Part shown: positions 27,422 through 36,152 of the stretch, one piece after another
How positions within the stretch are numbered: position 1 is the first letter of the stretch
How the letters are laid out: each line of letters starts with the position of its first letter
From: Streptomyces globisporus
GTDB lineage: Bacteria; Actinomycetota; Actinomycetes; Streptomycetales; Streptomycetaceae
Reading direction: 5' to 3'
Length of the DNA stretch: 64,000 bases
Assembly: GCA_014649555.1 (NCBI GenBank)
Contig: BMTG01000009.1
Coordinates: 62,001-126,000, forward strand
Notes under the pieces: model-generated
What the model was told of the DNA's origin: nothing
The model's database searches: none
The model's input: only the letters and a program-made list of their open reading frames with translations
Translations under genes and position numbers: made by a program

Positions 27422-29196
27422 CGACCGCCCTCACCGACAGCGTCGCCCACCTCTCCCCGGGGCGCTGGGCCACCGCAAACCGACTGCTGGTCCGCAAAGC
27501 ACTGGCGGAATTCAGCCACGAGCGGCTGCTGGCTCCTACGCCGCTCGGCGATGACCGCTTCACCGTCCGTAGCGACGACGCGTCCACCGAGTACCGTTTC
27601 ACCGCGCGCGTCTTCGCGCTGGACCACTGGCAGGTCGAGGCCGGGACCATCACCCGGCACCGGCACGGCTCCGAAATCCCGCTGGACGCCGTGGAGTTCT
27701 TCATCGAACTGCGGCACACTCTGGGGATCTCCGAGGAGATCCTGCCGGTCTACCTGGAGGAGATCTCCTCCACGCTGGCCGGAACCGCCTACAAACTCAC
27801 CAAGGAACCGGCCACCTCCGGCCAGCTCGTCGCCGCCGGTTTCCAGGCCGTCGAGACCGGGATGACCGAGGGCCACCCCTGCTTCGTCGCCAACAACGGG
27901 CGGCTCGGCTTCGGCGTGGACGAGTACCGGGCGTACGCCCCCGAGGCGGCATCCCCGATCCGGCTGGTGTGGCTGGCCGCCCGCCGGGACCGGGCCACCT
28001 TCACCGCGGGGGCCGGGCTCGACTACGACGCGCTGGTCAAGGACGAGCTGAGCGAGTCGACCCGGGAGCGGTTCGCCGGCGCGCTGGGCGGGCTCGGCCT
28101 CGACCCGGACGACTACTTCCTGCTGCCCGTCCACCCCTGGCAGTGGTGGAACAAGCTCGCGGTCACCTTCGCCGGCGAGCTGGCCGAGCGCCATCTGGTG
28201 GTGCTCGGGGAGGGCGAGGACGGCTATCTCGCCCAGCAGTCGATCCGTACCTTCTTCAACACCGACCACCCCGAGAAGCACTACGTCAAAACGGCGCTCT
28301 CGGTCCTCAACATGGGCTTCATGCGCGGGCTTTCGGCCGCGTACATGGAGGCGACGCCCGCGATCAACGACTGGCTGGCCGGTCTCATCGAACGGGACGA
28401 CCTGCTGCGCGGGGCCCGGTTCTCGATCATCCGGGAGCGGGCCGCGATCGGCTACCACCACCGCTCGTACGAGGCGTCCACCGCCAAGGGCTCCCCGTAC
28501 CGGAAAATGCTCGCCGCCCTGTGGCGCGAGAGCCCGGTCCCGGGGCTCCAGCCGGGCGAGCGGGTCGCGACGATGGCCTCGCTGCTCCACACCGACCACG
28601 AGGGCGGCTCGGTGGCCGGGGTGCTGATCGCCGAGTCGGGCCTGGACCCGCAGGTGTGGCTGCGGCACTACCTGGACGCCTATCTGGTGCCGGTGCTGCA
28701 CAGCTTCTACGCCTACGACCTGGTCTACATGCCGCACGGCGAGAACGTGATCCTGGTGGTGGAGGACGGGGTCGTCACCCGCACCATCTTCAAGGACATC
28801 GCCGAGGAGATCGCGGTGATGGACCCGGAGGCGGTGCTGCCGCCGCAGGTCGACCGGATCCGGGCCGAGGTGCCCGAGGACATGAAGCTGCTGTCGGTCT
28901 TCACGGACGTCTTCGACTGCTTCTTCCGCTTCCTGGGCGCGGGCCTGGCCACCGAGGGCCTCCTCGACGAGGACACCTTCTGGCGGACGGTCGCCGCCTG
29001 TGTGCGCGACTACCAGGAGTCGGTGCCGTATCTCGCGGAGAAGTTCCAGCAATACGACCTGTTCCAGCAGGAGTTCGCCCTCTCGTGCCTCAACCGCCTC
29101 CAGCTGCGGAACAACCAGCAGATGGTCGACCTCAACGACCCCGCGGGCGCGTTGCAGTTGGTGGGCCGTCTGAAGAACCCGATCTCCGGGTTCTGA
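27418..29196 (+). CDS. desD: Desferrioxamine synthetase (NIS synthetase, IucA/IucC family)
   Basis: This ATP-dependent NRPS-independent siderophore synthetase joins N-hydroxy-N-succinylcadaverine units and closes the desferrioxamine ring. The 592-residue length matches characterised DesD. Family motifs are HPWQWWNKLAVTF near residue 240, QQSIRTFFN, the KTALSVLNMGFMRGLSAAYM segment near 290 and the FhuF-like C-terminal domain beginning about 400 (YAYDLVYMPHGENVILV). It is the last gene of the operon; a 12-bp hairpin follows at 29232-29261. Confidence 0.96.
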   Translation: MTTALTDSVAHLSPGRWATANRLLVRKALAEFSHERLLAPTPLGDDRFTVRSDDASTEYRFTARVFALDHWQVEAGTITRHRHGSEIPLDAVEFFIELRHTLGISEEILPVYLEEISSTLAGTAYKLTKEPATSGQLVAAGFQAVETGMTEGHPCFVANNGRLGFGVDEYRAYAPEAASPIRLVWLAARRDRATFTAGAGLDYDALVKDELSESTRERFAGALGGLGLDPDDYFLLPVHPWQWWNKLAVTFAGELAERHLVVLGEGEDGYLAQQSIRTFFNTDHPEKHYVKTALSVLNMGFMRGLSAAYMEATPAINDWLAGLIERDDLLRGARFSIIRERAAIGYHHRSYEASTAKGSPYRKMLAALWRESPVPGLQPGERVATMASLLHTDHEGGSVAGVLIAESGLDPQVWLRHYLDAYLVPVLHSFYAYDLVYMPHGENVILVVEDGVVTRTIFKDIAEEIAVMDPEAVLPPQVDRIRAEVPEDMKLLSVFTDVFDCFFRFLGAGLATEGLLDEDTFWRTVAACVRDYQESVPYLAEKFQQYDLFQQEFALSCLNRLQLRNNQQMVDLNDPAGALQLVGRLKNPISGF

Positions 29197-29231
29197 GCCC
29201 GGCCGCCGCGACGCGACGGCCCCTGGACGGT

Positions 29232-29261
29232 GAGCGCCCGAGGACGGTCCCTCGGGCGCTC
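29232..29261 (+). terminator. Terminator of the des operon
   Basis: GAGCGCCCGAGG (29232-29243) and CCTCGGGCGCTC (29250-29261) form a perfect 12-bp stem 36 bp after the desD stop. Confidence 0.75.
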
Positions 29262-29300
29262 GCCCCCTTTCCGGGGCTGCCTGCTGGCAGAATCGGGGCC

Positions 29301-30182
29301 ATGGCAGAAATCATCCAGCGGGACGGGACGTGGACGTTCGACGGGGACACCGTGCGCATCGTGCCGGGCGGAAAGGCGCATCCGGTCCGGCAGGAGCTGG
29401 GGGAGATCGCCGTCCCGCTGGCGGCGGTGGCGGGCGTCTCGTTCGAACCGGACCGCAAGGGCGGCCGGCTGCGGCTGCGGCTGCGCGGGGGCGCCTGCCC
29501 GGTGCTGCGGGCCGCCGACGGGCGGCTCAAGGACGGCGCCGACCCCTATGTGCTGGCCGTGGAGAAGGACCGTACGGGGGTCGCGGAGTACTTCGTCGAC
29601 GAGGTCCGCAACGCGCTGCTGATCGAGCAGGTGCCGGACACCCCGGTGGACCGCTTCCTGCTGCCGGGACCGACGCTGCCGGTCTCCGGCGGAGGCGGCG
29701 ACGGCACGGCGTCCTTCGACGGCGAGACCATCCGGCTGACCTGGAACTGGAAGGCCGAGGAGTCCAAGACCGCCGGGGGCGCGTCCACCCTCCCGCTGTC
29801 GCGGATCGCGGCGGTGCGGTGGCTGCCCTCGATCGGTCTGGAGAACGGCTATCTGCGCTTCGAGCCGGTGGAGGGGCCCGTCTCGGCGCCGCCGAAGTAC
29901 GACCCGTACGCCCTGGACCTGTGGGGGATGTCCAAGAGGGAGCACACCGCGGTCCTGGTGGCTGCGGCCGTGCTGATGCGGCTGCCCGGGGCCCGTAAGC
30001 CCGTGGACGCCCCGGAGACTCCCCCGGCCCTGGCCAAGGCGGCCGAGCCGGCCGCAGCGCCCGCGGGCGACCACGACGTGCTGCTGCGGCGGCTGCGGGA
30101 GCTGGGCGAGCTGCACCGGGCCGGGGTCCTCACCGACGAGGAGTTCAGCACCGCGAAGCAGGCCGTTCTGCGCAGCATGTAA
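29301..30182 (+). CDS. DUF4429 domain protein with C-terminal SHOCT, 293 aa
   Basis: Two DUF4429 (PH-like) repeats are visible. The first covers residues 1-115 (GTWTFDGDTVRIVPGGKAH to YFVDEVRNALL) and the second about 130-235 (ASFDGETIRLTWNWKAEES to AVLVAAAVLMRL). A short linker leads to a SHOCT motif at the end, LLRRLRELGELHRAGVLTDEEFSTAKQAVL. SHOCT tails occur in many oligomeric actinobacterial proteins of unknown role. ATG 29301 starts the first repeat exactly. No membrane segment is evident. It lies between the des operon terminator and a small gene. Function is unknown. Confidence 0.78.
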   Translation: MAEIIQRDGTWTFDGDTVRIVPGGKAHPVRQELGEIAVPLAAVAGVSFEPDRKGGRLRLRLRGGACPVLRAADGRLKDGADPYVLAVEKDRTGVAEYFVDEVRNALLIEQVPDTPVDRFLLPGPTLPVSGGGGDGTASFDGETIRLTWNWKAEESKTAGGASTLPLSRIAAVRWLPSIGLENGYLRFEPVEGPVSAPPKYDPYALDLWGMSKREHTAVLVAAAVLMRLPGARKPVDAPETPPALAKAAEPAAAPAGDHDVLLRRLRELGELHRAGVLTDEEFSTAKQAVLRSM

Positions 30183-30268
30183 CGCGATCGGGCGACGTTC
30201 CCCACACCCCCTGCCCGATATCGGGCAGATTTCTTGCATAAGCGCTCCCCGGCACGCAATATCGACGG

Positions 30269-30544
30269 GTGCTTGAACGCCGCTCGTCGCACGACGACCT
30301 CATCGATCACCTCGTACGCTCCACCGCGCTCCAGCGCGGCGAGGCGGCCCGGGTGATCCTCGACGTGCTGGCGTACTTCGACGAGAGCACCGACGACTTC
30401 GTCCGGCGCCGCCACCGTGAACTGCAGTCCGGCGGCCTGGTCAACACGGAGATCTTCGAGCGGATCGCGGCCGAGCTGCCGCACCGCGCCGTGGCGCCGC
30501 CGGAGCTCTCGCTCCGCCAGCTGCGCCGCATCGTCTACGGCTGA
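30269..30544 (+). CDS. Small conserved protein upstream of glmS, 91 aa
   Basis: I do not recognise a domain. The 91-residue protein starts at GTG 30269 (MLERRSSHDDLIDHLV) and is largely helical and charged: RGEAARVILDVLAYFDESTDDFVRRRHRELQ, then VNTEIFERIAAELPHRAVAPPELSLRQLRRIVYG. The pattern of a short helical protein preceding glmS suggests a conserved streptomycete gene of unknown function. GC3 is typical, supporting translation. The gap to glmS is 73 bp. Confidence 0.6.
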   Translation: MLERRSSHDDLIDHLVRSTALQRGEAARVILDVLAYFDESTDDFVRRRHRELQSGGLVNTEIFERIAAELPHRAVAPPELSLRQLRRIVYG

Positions 30545-30617
30545 GCGGGCCGGGCGCCCGTGCGCGGGGCGCCGCACCGCGTGTGTACGTGTACGTCGAT
30601 GGAGGGGCAGAGAATTC

Positions 30618-32447
30618 ATGTGCGGGATCGTCGGATACATCGGGAAGCGTGACGTCGCTCCGCTGCTGCTGGAAGGCCTGCAGCGGCTGGAGTACCGGGG
30701 CTACGACTCCGCGGGCATCGTCATCACCAGCAAGGCGGCGGCGGGGAAGCCGGGCACGCTGAAGATGGTCAAGGCCAAGGGCCGGGTCCGTGAGCTGGAG
30801 GCCAAGGTCCCCAAGCGGTTCGCGGGCACCACCGGCATCGCCCACACCCGCTGGGCCACCCACGGCGCCCCGAGCGACGAGAACGCCCACCCGCACCTGG
30901 ACGCGGAGAACAAGGTCGCCGTCGTCCACAACGGGATCATCGACAACGCCTCCGAGCTGCGCACCCGGCTCACCGCCGACGGCGTCGTCTTCCTCTCGGA
31001 GACCGACACCGAGGTGCTGACCCACCTGATCGCCCGCGCCCAGGCCGACACCCTGGAGGAGAAGGTCCGCGAGGCGCTGCGCCACGTCGAGGGCACGTAC
31101 GGCATCGCCGTGCTGCACGCCGACTTCAACGACCGCATCGTGGTCGCCCGCAACGGCTCGCCGGTCGTCCTCGGCATCGGCGAGAAGGAGATGTTCGTCG
31201 CCTCCGACGTCGCCGCCCTGGTCGCCCACACCCGCCAGGTCGTCACGCTCGACGACGGCGAGATGGCCACGCTGAAGGCCGACGACTTCCGTACGTACAC
31301 GACGGAGGGCTCGACCACGACGGCCACGCCGACCACCGTGGAGTGGGAGGCCGAGTCGTACGACATGGGCGGCCACGACACGTACATGCACAAGGAGATC
31401 TCCGAGCAGGCCGACGCCGTGGACCGGGTCCTGCGCGGCCGGATCGACGACCGGTTCTCCACCGTGCACCTGGGCGGCCTGAACCTGGACGCCCGCGAGG
31501 CGCGCGGGGTGCGCCGGATCAAGATCCTCGGCTGCGGCACCTCGTACCACGCGGGCCAGATCGGCGCCCAGCTGATCGAGGAGCTGGCCCGGATCCCCGC
31601 CGACGCCGAGCCGGCCTCCGAGTTCCGCTACCGCAACCCGGTCGTGGACCCCGACACCCTGTACGTCGCGGTCTCCCAGTCGGGCGAGACGTACGACGTG
31701 CTGGCCGCCGTCCAGGAGCTGAAGCGCAAGGGCGCCCGGGTCCTCGGCGTGGTCAACGTGGTCGGCTCAGCGATCGCCCGGGAGGCCGACGGCGGTACGT
31801 ACGTCCACGCGGGCCCGGAGGTCTGCGTGGTCTCCACCAAGTGCTTCACCAACACGGTGGTCGCCTTCGCGCTGCTCGCCCTGCACCTGGGCCGGATCCG
31901 GGACCTCTCGGTCGCGGACGGCAAGCGGATCATCGACGGGCTGCGCCGGCTGCCGGAGCAGATCAGCGAGATCCTGGCGAACGAGGACGAGATCAAGCGG
32001 CTCGCGGCGGAGTACGCGGACGCCAAGTCGATGATGTTCATCGGCCGGGTGCGCGGCTATCCGGTGGCCCGTGAAGCCTCGCTGAAGCTCAAGGAGGTCT
32101 CGTACATCCACGCCGAGGCCTACCCGGCCTCCGAGCTGAAGCACGGCCCCCTCGCGCTGATCGAGCCCGCGATGCCGACCGTGGCGATCGTGCCGGACGA
32201 CGACCTGCTGGAGAAGAACCGCGCCGCGATGGAGGAGATCAAGGCCCGCAGCGGCCGCATCCTCGCCGTGGCCCACCAGCTGCAGGAGAAGGCCGACCAC
32301 ACCATCGTCGTGCCGAAGAACGAGAACGAGCTGGACCCGATCCTCATGGGCATCCCGCTCCAGCTGTTCGCGTACCACACGGCCCTCGCGATGGGCCGGG
32401 ACATCGACAAGCCGCGCAACCTGGCGAAGTCCGTGACGGTCGAGTAG
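30618..32447 (+). CDS. glmS: Glutamine-fructose-6-phosphate aminotransferase (isomerising)
   Basis: This makes glucosamine-6-phosphate from fructose-6-phosphate and glutamine, the entry to peptidoglycan amino sugars. The N-terminal nucleophile is Cys2 in MCGIVGYIG after Met removal. The glutaminase domain spans about 1-230 (GIAHTRWATHGAPSDENAHPH), and two SIS sugar-isomerase domains follow (ILGCGTSYHAGQIGAQLIEEL, MMFIGRVRGYPVAREASLKLKEVSYIHAEAYPASELKHGPLALI). The C-terminus ends in the normal DKPRNLAKSVTVE. Its length of 609 is standard. A perfect 18-bp terminator follows. Streptomycetes usually have more than one glmS; this one lies in the des-adpA interval. Confidence 0.96.
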   Translation: MCGIVGYIGKRDVAPLLLEGLQRLEYRGYDSAGIVITSKAAAGKPGTLKMVKAKGRVRELEAKVPKRFAGTTGIAHTRWATHGAPSDENAHPHLDAENKVAVVHNGIIDNASELRTRLTADGVVFLSETDTEVLTHLIARAQADTLEEKVREALRHVEGTYGIAVLHADFNDRIVVARNGSPVVLGIGEKEMFVASDVAALVAHTRQVVTLDDGEMATLKADDFRTYTTEGSTTTATPTTVEWEAESYDMGGHDTYMHKEISEQADAVDRVLRGRIDDRFSTVHLGGLNLDAREARGVRRIKILGCGTSYHAGQIGAQLIEELARIPADAEPASEFRYRNPVVDPDTLYVAVSQSGETYDVLAAVQELKRKGARVLGVVNVVGSAIAREADGGTYVHAGPEVCVVSTKCFTNTVVAFALLALHLGRIRDLSVADGKRIIDGLRRLPEQISEILANEDEIKRLAAEYADAKSMMFIGRVRGYPVAREASLKLKEVSYIHAEAYPASELKHGPLALIEPAMPTVAIVPDDDLLEKNRAAMEEIKARSGRILAVAHQLQEKADHTIVVPKNENELDPILMGIPLQLFAYHTALAMGRDIDKPRNLAKSVTVE

Positions 32448-32462
32448 CCGACCCCGCACGAA

Positions 32463-32504
32463 CGTTGGGCCCCGTACCGCGATGAAGCGGTACGGGGCCC
32501 AACG
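32463..32504. terminator. Terminator after glmS
   Basis: An 18-bp perfect stem, CGTTGGGCCCCGTACCGC at 32463-32480 and its complement at 32487-32504, with a six-base loop. It serves glmS and the convergent universal stress protein gene. Confidence 0.88.
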
Positions 32505-32552
32505 CGTGGCGCTCCAGGGCCTTCTGGCGGCCCCTCAGGGATGCGGCCCCCC

Positions 32553-33074
32553 TCAGGGGATGACGATGACGGGGCGTTGCGCGCGGCGGGCGAGACGGCC
32601 GGCGACGGACCCGAAGATCCGGCCGACGATGCCGTGCGTGGAGCCGACCACGATGGCGTCGGCGGCATACTCCCGGCCGACCTCCTCCAGCTCGTGGCAG
32701 ATGTCGCCGCCGCGCTCGACGAGCACCCAGGGCACCTCGGAGAGATAGTCGGCGCAGGCCAGCTCCAGGCCGAGGACCTCGGTGCGGTGGTCGGGGACGT
32801 CGACGAAGACGGGGGGCTCGCAGCCCGCCCAGACGGTGGTCGGCAGCCGGTTGGCGACGTGGACGATGATCAGGCCGGAGCCCGAGCGGCCCGCCATGCC
32901 GATGGCGTAGGCGAGGGCCCGCTCGCTGGACGTGGAGCCGTCGAAACCGACCACGACTCCGTGCCGGAAGGCGGGATCGCACGCATGGCGTGCTTCTTCG
33001 ACCGTGCGCGGCTCCGACCCGGGGTCGGCTAGCGGCTTGCGGTCCTTGGGTTCAGGGATTTCGTGACCGGCCAT
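32553..33074 (-). CDS. Universal stress protein family, 173 aa
   Basis: This is a single UspA domain after a charged 35-residue N-terminal extension. The core starts HGVVVGFDGSTSSERALAYAIGMA and ends with the nucleotide-binding pattern VGSTHGIVGRIFGSVAGRLAR followed by RPVIVIP, the G-x2-G-x9-G arrangement of ATP-binding Usp proteins. Such proteins respond to growth arrest or stress; the exact role is unknown. ATG 33072-33074 is the only reasonable start. It is convergent with glmS and divergent from the adpA upstream region. Confidence 0.88.
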   Translation of the reverse strand: MAGHEIPEPKDRKPLADPGSEPRTVEEARHACDPAFRHGVVVGFDGSTSSERALAYAIGMAGRSGSGLIIVHVANRLPTTVWAGCEPPVFVDVPDHRTEVLGLELACADYLSEVPWVLVERGGDICHELEEVGREYAADAIVVGSTHGIVGRIFGSVAGRLARRAQRPVIVIP

Positions 33075-33993
33075 CGGTGTCTCGGCGAAGAGAGTCCTCG
33101 TGAGGAGGGAACGGTTTCGATGTGCATCGGGTGCGTCAGCTGGTGGTGAAGCTCTGTCCGGGAATCATCTTCCCAACCCCATACCCCCAAGGGTACGGCG
33201 TCACTCCTCCATCGCCCAGACCCCCGCAAAAGCGTGCGTGACGCTGGAGGGAGCATGCACGAGCCGGTCCGGTATGGCAATGCCGGTTGTGTCGTACACG
33301 CGCCTTCGAGCGGGTGAACACCGTCGGGCGTCCTGTTTTTCGCGAGGGCCCGCGACGGCTCGCGAGGGGTGGCGACCGAGCGCGCACCCGGTCCCTGTTG
33401 GCCACGTCTCCGAACGCCGCCCGAAACCGGTCGTTCGTGTGTTCCCCGGCACATCGGCCGGTGCCGCGCCCCAGCGGGGCCTCGGCCCGATCCACGCCGC
33501 AACGCCCGCCATGACCGCCCTTCCTGACCCGAGCACGCCACGCGTCCAGGCCGCGAGGGAGCGCACCGGCGCAGCCGCCTCAGGGCGGTTGTGCGCCCGG
33601 CGTGACCGGATACAGCACACACAACCGATGGTTTTCAGCCAACTTCGTCCGAGGGTCGACCCCTTCGCGGGATGGCCGGACAACCCACCGCCCACCAGGC
33701 AGGAACGGACCGCGCGGTACGCTTTCACCCGACGCGGACGGGCCACGTTGGCGAAGGGCACTTCCCTGTGCGCTTCGCAGGTGGAACGCTTCGTGATCGA
33801 ACGCTTCACGCCACGTTTCCTTATCGACATTGAGCTGGTGGGGGAAGGTGTCACGGCAGGACCACGCGACGCAGTAGATTCGATCTTGAAAAATCGGGGG
33901 GCTGGGGAACCGTGCGAAACCGAGGGGAAACGTGCAGGAGCGGCAGGCCCGTAAGGACCAGGGAGACGCGAACACCGAGGGGGGCTTAGCGTC
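33075..33993. promoter_or_regulatory. Long adpA upstream region without supported gene
   Basis: These 919 bp separate the universal stress protein gene from adpA. Open frames cross it on both strands, but they lack ribosome sites, domains and consistent third-position GC, and local GC is lower near adpA (AGTAGATTCGATCTTGAAAA at about 33872-33891). Streptomycete adpA genes are known for long, heavily regulated upstream regions that bind several developmental regulators. I looked for TGGCSNGWWY AdpA sites and saw no perfect one by eye. A CCCCAAGGG dyad lies near 33186-33194. Confidence 0.6.
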
Positions 33994-35211
33994 ATGAGCC
34001 AGGACTCCGCCACCGCGACGGAGGCCGCACGCAAGCTGACCGGGCGGCGACGCCGGGAAGTCGTAGCCGTGCTGCTGTTCAGCGGCGGCCCTATCTTCGA
34101 GAGCTCCATCCCGCTCTCCGTTTTCGGAATCGACCGGCAGGACGCGGGAGTTCCCCGCTACCGCCTGCTGGTCTGCGGGGGCGAGGAAGGACCGCTGCGC
34201 ACCACCGGTGGGCTCGAACTCACCGCGCCGTACGGCCTGGAGGCGATCAGCAGGGCCGGCACCGTGGTGGTGCCCGCCTGGCGGTCGATCACCTCGCCGC
34301 CGCCCGCCGAGGCACTGGACGCGCTGCGGCGCGCCCACGAGGAGGGCGCCCGCATCGTCGGTCTGTGCACGGGAGCCTTCGTGCTCGCGGCCGCCGGCCT
34401 GCTGGACGGCCGGCCGGCCACCACACACTGGATGTACGCGCCGACGCTGGCCAAGCGCTATCCGTCGGTGCACGTCGATCCGCGCGAGCTGTTCGTGGAC
34501 GACGGCGATGTGCTCACCTCCGCCGGTACGGCGGCGGGTATCGATCTCTGCCTCCACATAGTCCGCACCGACCACGGCACGGAGGCCGCCGGGGCACTCG
34601 CCCGCCGGCTCGTCGTGCCGCCGCGGCGCAGTGGCGGGCAGGAGCGCTACCTGGACAGGTCTTTACCGGAGGAGATCGGGTCCGACCCGCTCGCCGAGGT
34701 CGTGGCCTGGGCCCTGGAGCATCTGCACGAGCAGTTCGACGTGGAGACGCTCGCGGCGCGCGCCTACATGAGCAGGCGGACCTTCGACCGCAGGTTCCGT
34801 TCGCTCACGGGCAGCGCACCGCTGCAGTGGCTGATCACCCAGCGGGTGCTGCAGGCGCAGCGGCTGCTGGAGACCTCCGACTACTCGGTCGACGAGGTCG
34901 CGGGCCGCTGCGGCTTCCGCTCCCCGGTCGCGCTGCGCGGGCACTTCCGCCGCCAGCTCGGCTCCTCCCCCGCCGCGTACCGGGCCGCCTACCGGGCCCG
35001 TCGTCCGCAGGGGGTGGCGGAGAGCGCCGCGACGGTGGTCGAGACGATGGTGCCCAGCCAGGGGCCGCCGTCCGGACGCCGGGGCTCCCCGTTGTCCTCC
35101 GCGCCGGTCGCCGTGGCGGCCGCGACGGGTCCCGGGGAGCACTCCCTGCCCGGCCCCGACGCGTTCGTTCCCGGACGCCCGGCCCTGCCGGGACAGCGGA
35201 GCGCCCCGTAG
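33994..35211 (+). CDS. adpA: AdpA, central developmental regulator (AraC/XylS family)
   Basis: This is the pleiotropic activator of aerial growth and secondary metabolism. The N-terminal DJ-1/PfpI-like dimerisation domain (residues about 25-200) includes [27 protein letters not shown] and [21 protein letters not shown]. The C-terminal AraC DNA-binding domain (about 235-330) has [33 protein letters not shown] and [25 protein letters not shown]. Between them, codon 224 (34663-34665) is TTA, the single leucine codon needing the bldA tRNA, at the place where AdpA genes conserve it. The Pro/Ser-rich tail is typical. orn follows 10 bp downstream, the conserved adpA-ornA arrangement. Confidence 0.97.
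   Translation: MSQDSATATEAARKLTGRRRREVVAVLLFSGGPIFESSIPLSVFGIDRQDAGVPRYRLLVCGGEEGPLRTTGGLELTAPYGLEAISRAGTVVVPAWRSITSPPPAEALDALRRAHEEGARIVGLCTGAFVLAAAGLLDGRPATTHWMYAPTLAKRYPSVHVDPRELFVDDGDVLTSAGTAAGIDLCLHIVRTDHGTEAAGALARRLVVPPRRSGGQERYLDRSLPEEIGSDPLAEVVAWALEHLHEQFDVETLAARAYMSRRTFDRRFRSLTGSAPLQWLITQRVLQAQRLLETSDYSVDEVAGRCGFRSPVALRGHFRRQLGSSPAAYRAAYRARRPQGVAESAATVVETMVPSQGPPSGRRGSPLSSAPVAVAAATGPGEHSLPGPDAFVPGRPALPGQRSAP
34663..34665 (+). promoter_or_regulatory. TTA codon (bldA-dependent) in adpA
   Basis: In-frame TTA for Leu224, in the inter-domain linker ([11 protein letters not shown]). TTA is read only by the bldA leucyl-tRNA in Streptomyces, giving developmental control of AdpA translation. 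Confidence 0.95.
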
Positions 35212-35221
35212 GGTGGGGCCC

Positions 35222-35827
35222 ATGAACGACCGCATGGTGTGGATCGACTGCGAGATGACCGGGCTCTCGTTGACGGACGACGCACTCATCGAGGTGGCCG
35301 CCCTGGTCACCGACTCGGAGCTGAACGTGCTCGGCGAAGGGGTGGACATCGTGATCCGCCCGCCGGACGCGGCCCTGGAGACCATGCCCGAGGTGGTGCG
35401 GCAGATGCACACCGCCTCGGGCCTCCTCGACGAGCTGGCCGGGGGCACCACCCTGGCGGACGCCGAGGAGCAGGTCCTGGCCTATGTCCGCGAGCATGTG
35501 AAGGAGCCCGGCAAGGCCCCGCTCTGCGGAAACTCGGTCGGTACCGACCGCGGCTTCCTGGCGCGGGACATGCGGGATCTGGAGAGCTACCTGCACTACC
35601 GGATCGTGGACGTGTCCTCGGTCAAGGAGCTGGCCCGGCGCTGGTTCCCCCGGGCGTACTTCAACAGCCCGGACAAGAACGGCAACCACCGGGCGCTGGC
35701 GGACATCCGTGACTCCATCACGGAGCTCCGCTACTACCGGGAGGCGGTCTTCGTCCCGCAGCCCGGCCCGGACTCGGACCGCGCCAAGGAGATCGCGGCG
35801 CGGTTGGTGACCCCGGCCACACCGTAG
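35222..35827 (+). CDS. orn: Oligoribonuclease
   Basis: This 3'-5' exoribonuclease of the DEDDh family degrades 2-5 nt RNAs and linear di-GMP (pGpG). Metal ligands are visible in [11 protein letters not shown] (DxE), in the [18 protein letters not shown] region and in the exonuclease III motif [13 protein letters not shown], where His and Asp are conserved. Its 201-residue length is normal. ATG 35222 lies 10 bp after the adpA stop. In streptomycetes ornA mutants have developmental defects, so the pairing with adpA has functional sense, and pGpG clearance also links it to the cyclic-di-GMP enzyme at 61631. Confidence 0.96.
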   Translation: MNDRMVWIDCEMTGLSLTDDALIEVAALVTDSELNVLGEGVDIVIRPPDAALETMPEVVRQMHTASGLLDELAGGTTLADAEEQVLAYVREHVKEPGKAPLCGNSVGTDRGFLARDMRDLESYLHYRIVDVSSVKELARRWFPRAYFNSPDKNGNHRALADIRDSITELRYYREAVFVPQPGPDSDRAKEIAARLVTPATP

Positions 35828-35946
35828 GAACCCGCTGGTCACGGGCGTGAGAGCGCCCGCGGACCGGCCCCGGGAAACGGGGGCGCGAGCACCCTCCCGG
35901 ACCCTGTACACTTTTTCTCGGCCGGTCGGAAACGACCGGGCGACAT

Positions 35947-36020
35947 GGTGGGTATAGCTCAGCTGGCAGAGCACCTGGTTGTGGTCCAGGATGTCGCGGG
36001 TTCAAGTCCCGTTACTCACC
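35947..36020 (+). tRNA. tRNA-His (GTG anticodon)
   Basis: The cloverleaf is complete. The acceptor GTGGGTA (35948-35954) pairs with TACTCAC (36013-36019), and an extra G at 35947 faces discriminator C 36020, the histidine-specific G-1:C73 pair. The anticodon stem CTGG/CCAG encloses TTGTGGT, anticodon GTG. GGTTCAAGTCC is the T-arm. CCA is not encoded. A TACACT -10-like element is at 35907-35912. Confidence 0.96.
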
Positions 36021-36026
36021 CTGAAG

Positions 36027-36058
36027 GAAGGGCCCCGGTCTTCGGACCGGGGCCCTTC
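36027..36058 (+). terminator. Terminator after tRNA-His
   Basis: GAAGGGCCCCGGTC (36027-36040), loop TTCG, GACCGGGGCCCTTC (36045-36058): a perfect 14-bp stem with a stable UUCG tetraloop. Confidence 0.9.
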
Positions 36059-36086
36059 TGGTTTCTCCGGCCCCCTCGGGCCCTCG

Positions 36087-36122
36087 CTCGGGGCGGCGCG
36101 TCACGTGACGCGCCGCCCCGAG
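36087..36122. terminator. 36-bp perfect palindrome at the 3' end of cebR
   Basis: CTCGGGGCGGCGCGTCAC (36087-36104) is followed without loop by its exact complement (36105-36122). It sits 30 bp beyond the cebR stop and is probably its terminator; it could also be a protein-binding dyad. Confidence 0.7.
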
Positions 36123-36152
36123 TACACCGTCCGCTTCAGGGCCGCCCAGCCC

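Noticed and set aside
26782-29052. 756-codon minus-strand frame opposite desC and desD
   Set aside because: Antisense shadow of two well identified siderophore genes.
29196-30544. Beta-N-acetylhexosaminidase gene expected after desD by comparison with S. coelicolor
   Set aside because: The interval holds only a DUF4429/SHOCT protein and a small helical protein; no glycosidase motif is present.
33100-33954. 284-codon plus-strand frame upstream of adpA, with antisense competitors
   Set aside because: No ribosome site, no domain and irregular codon use; better read as the adpA regulatory region.
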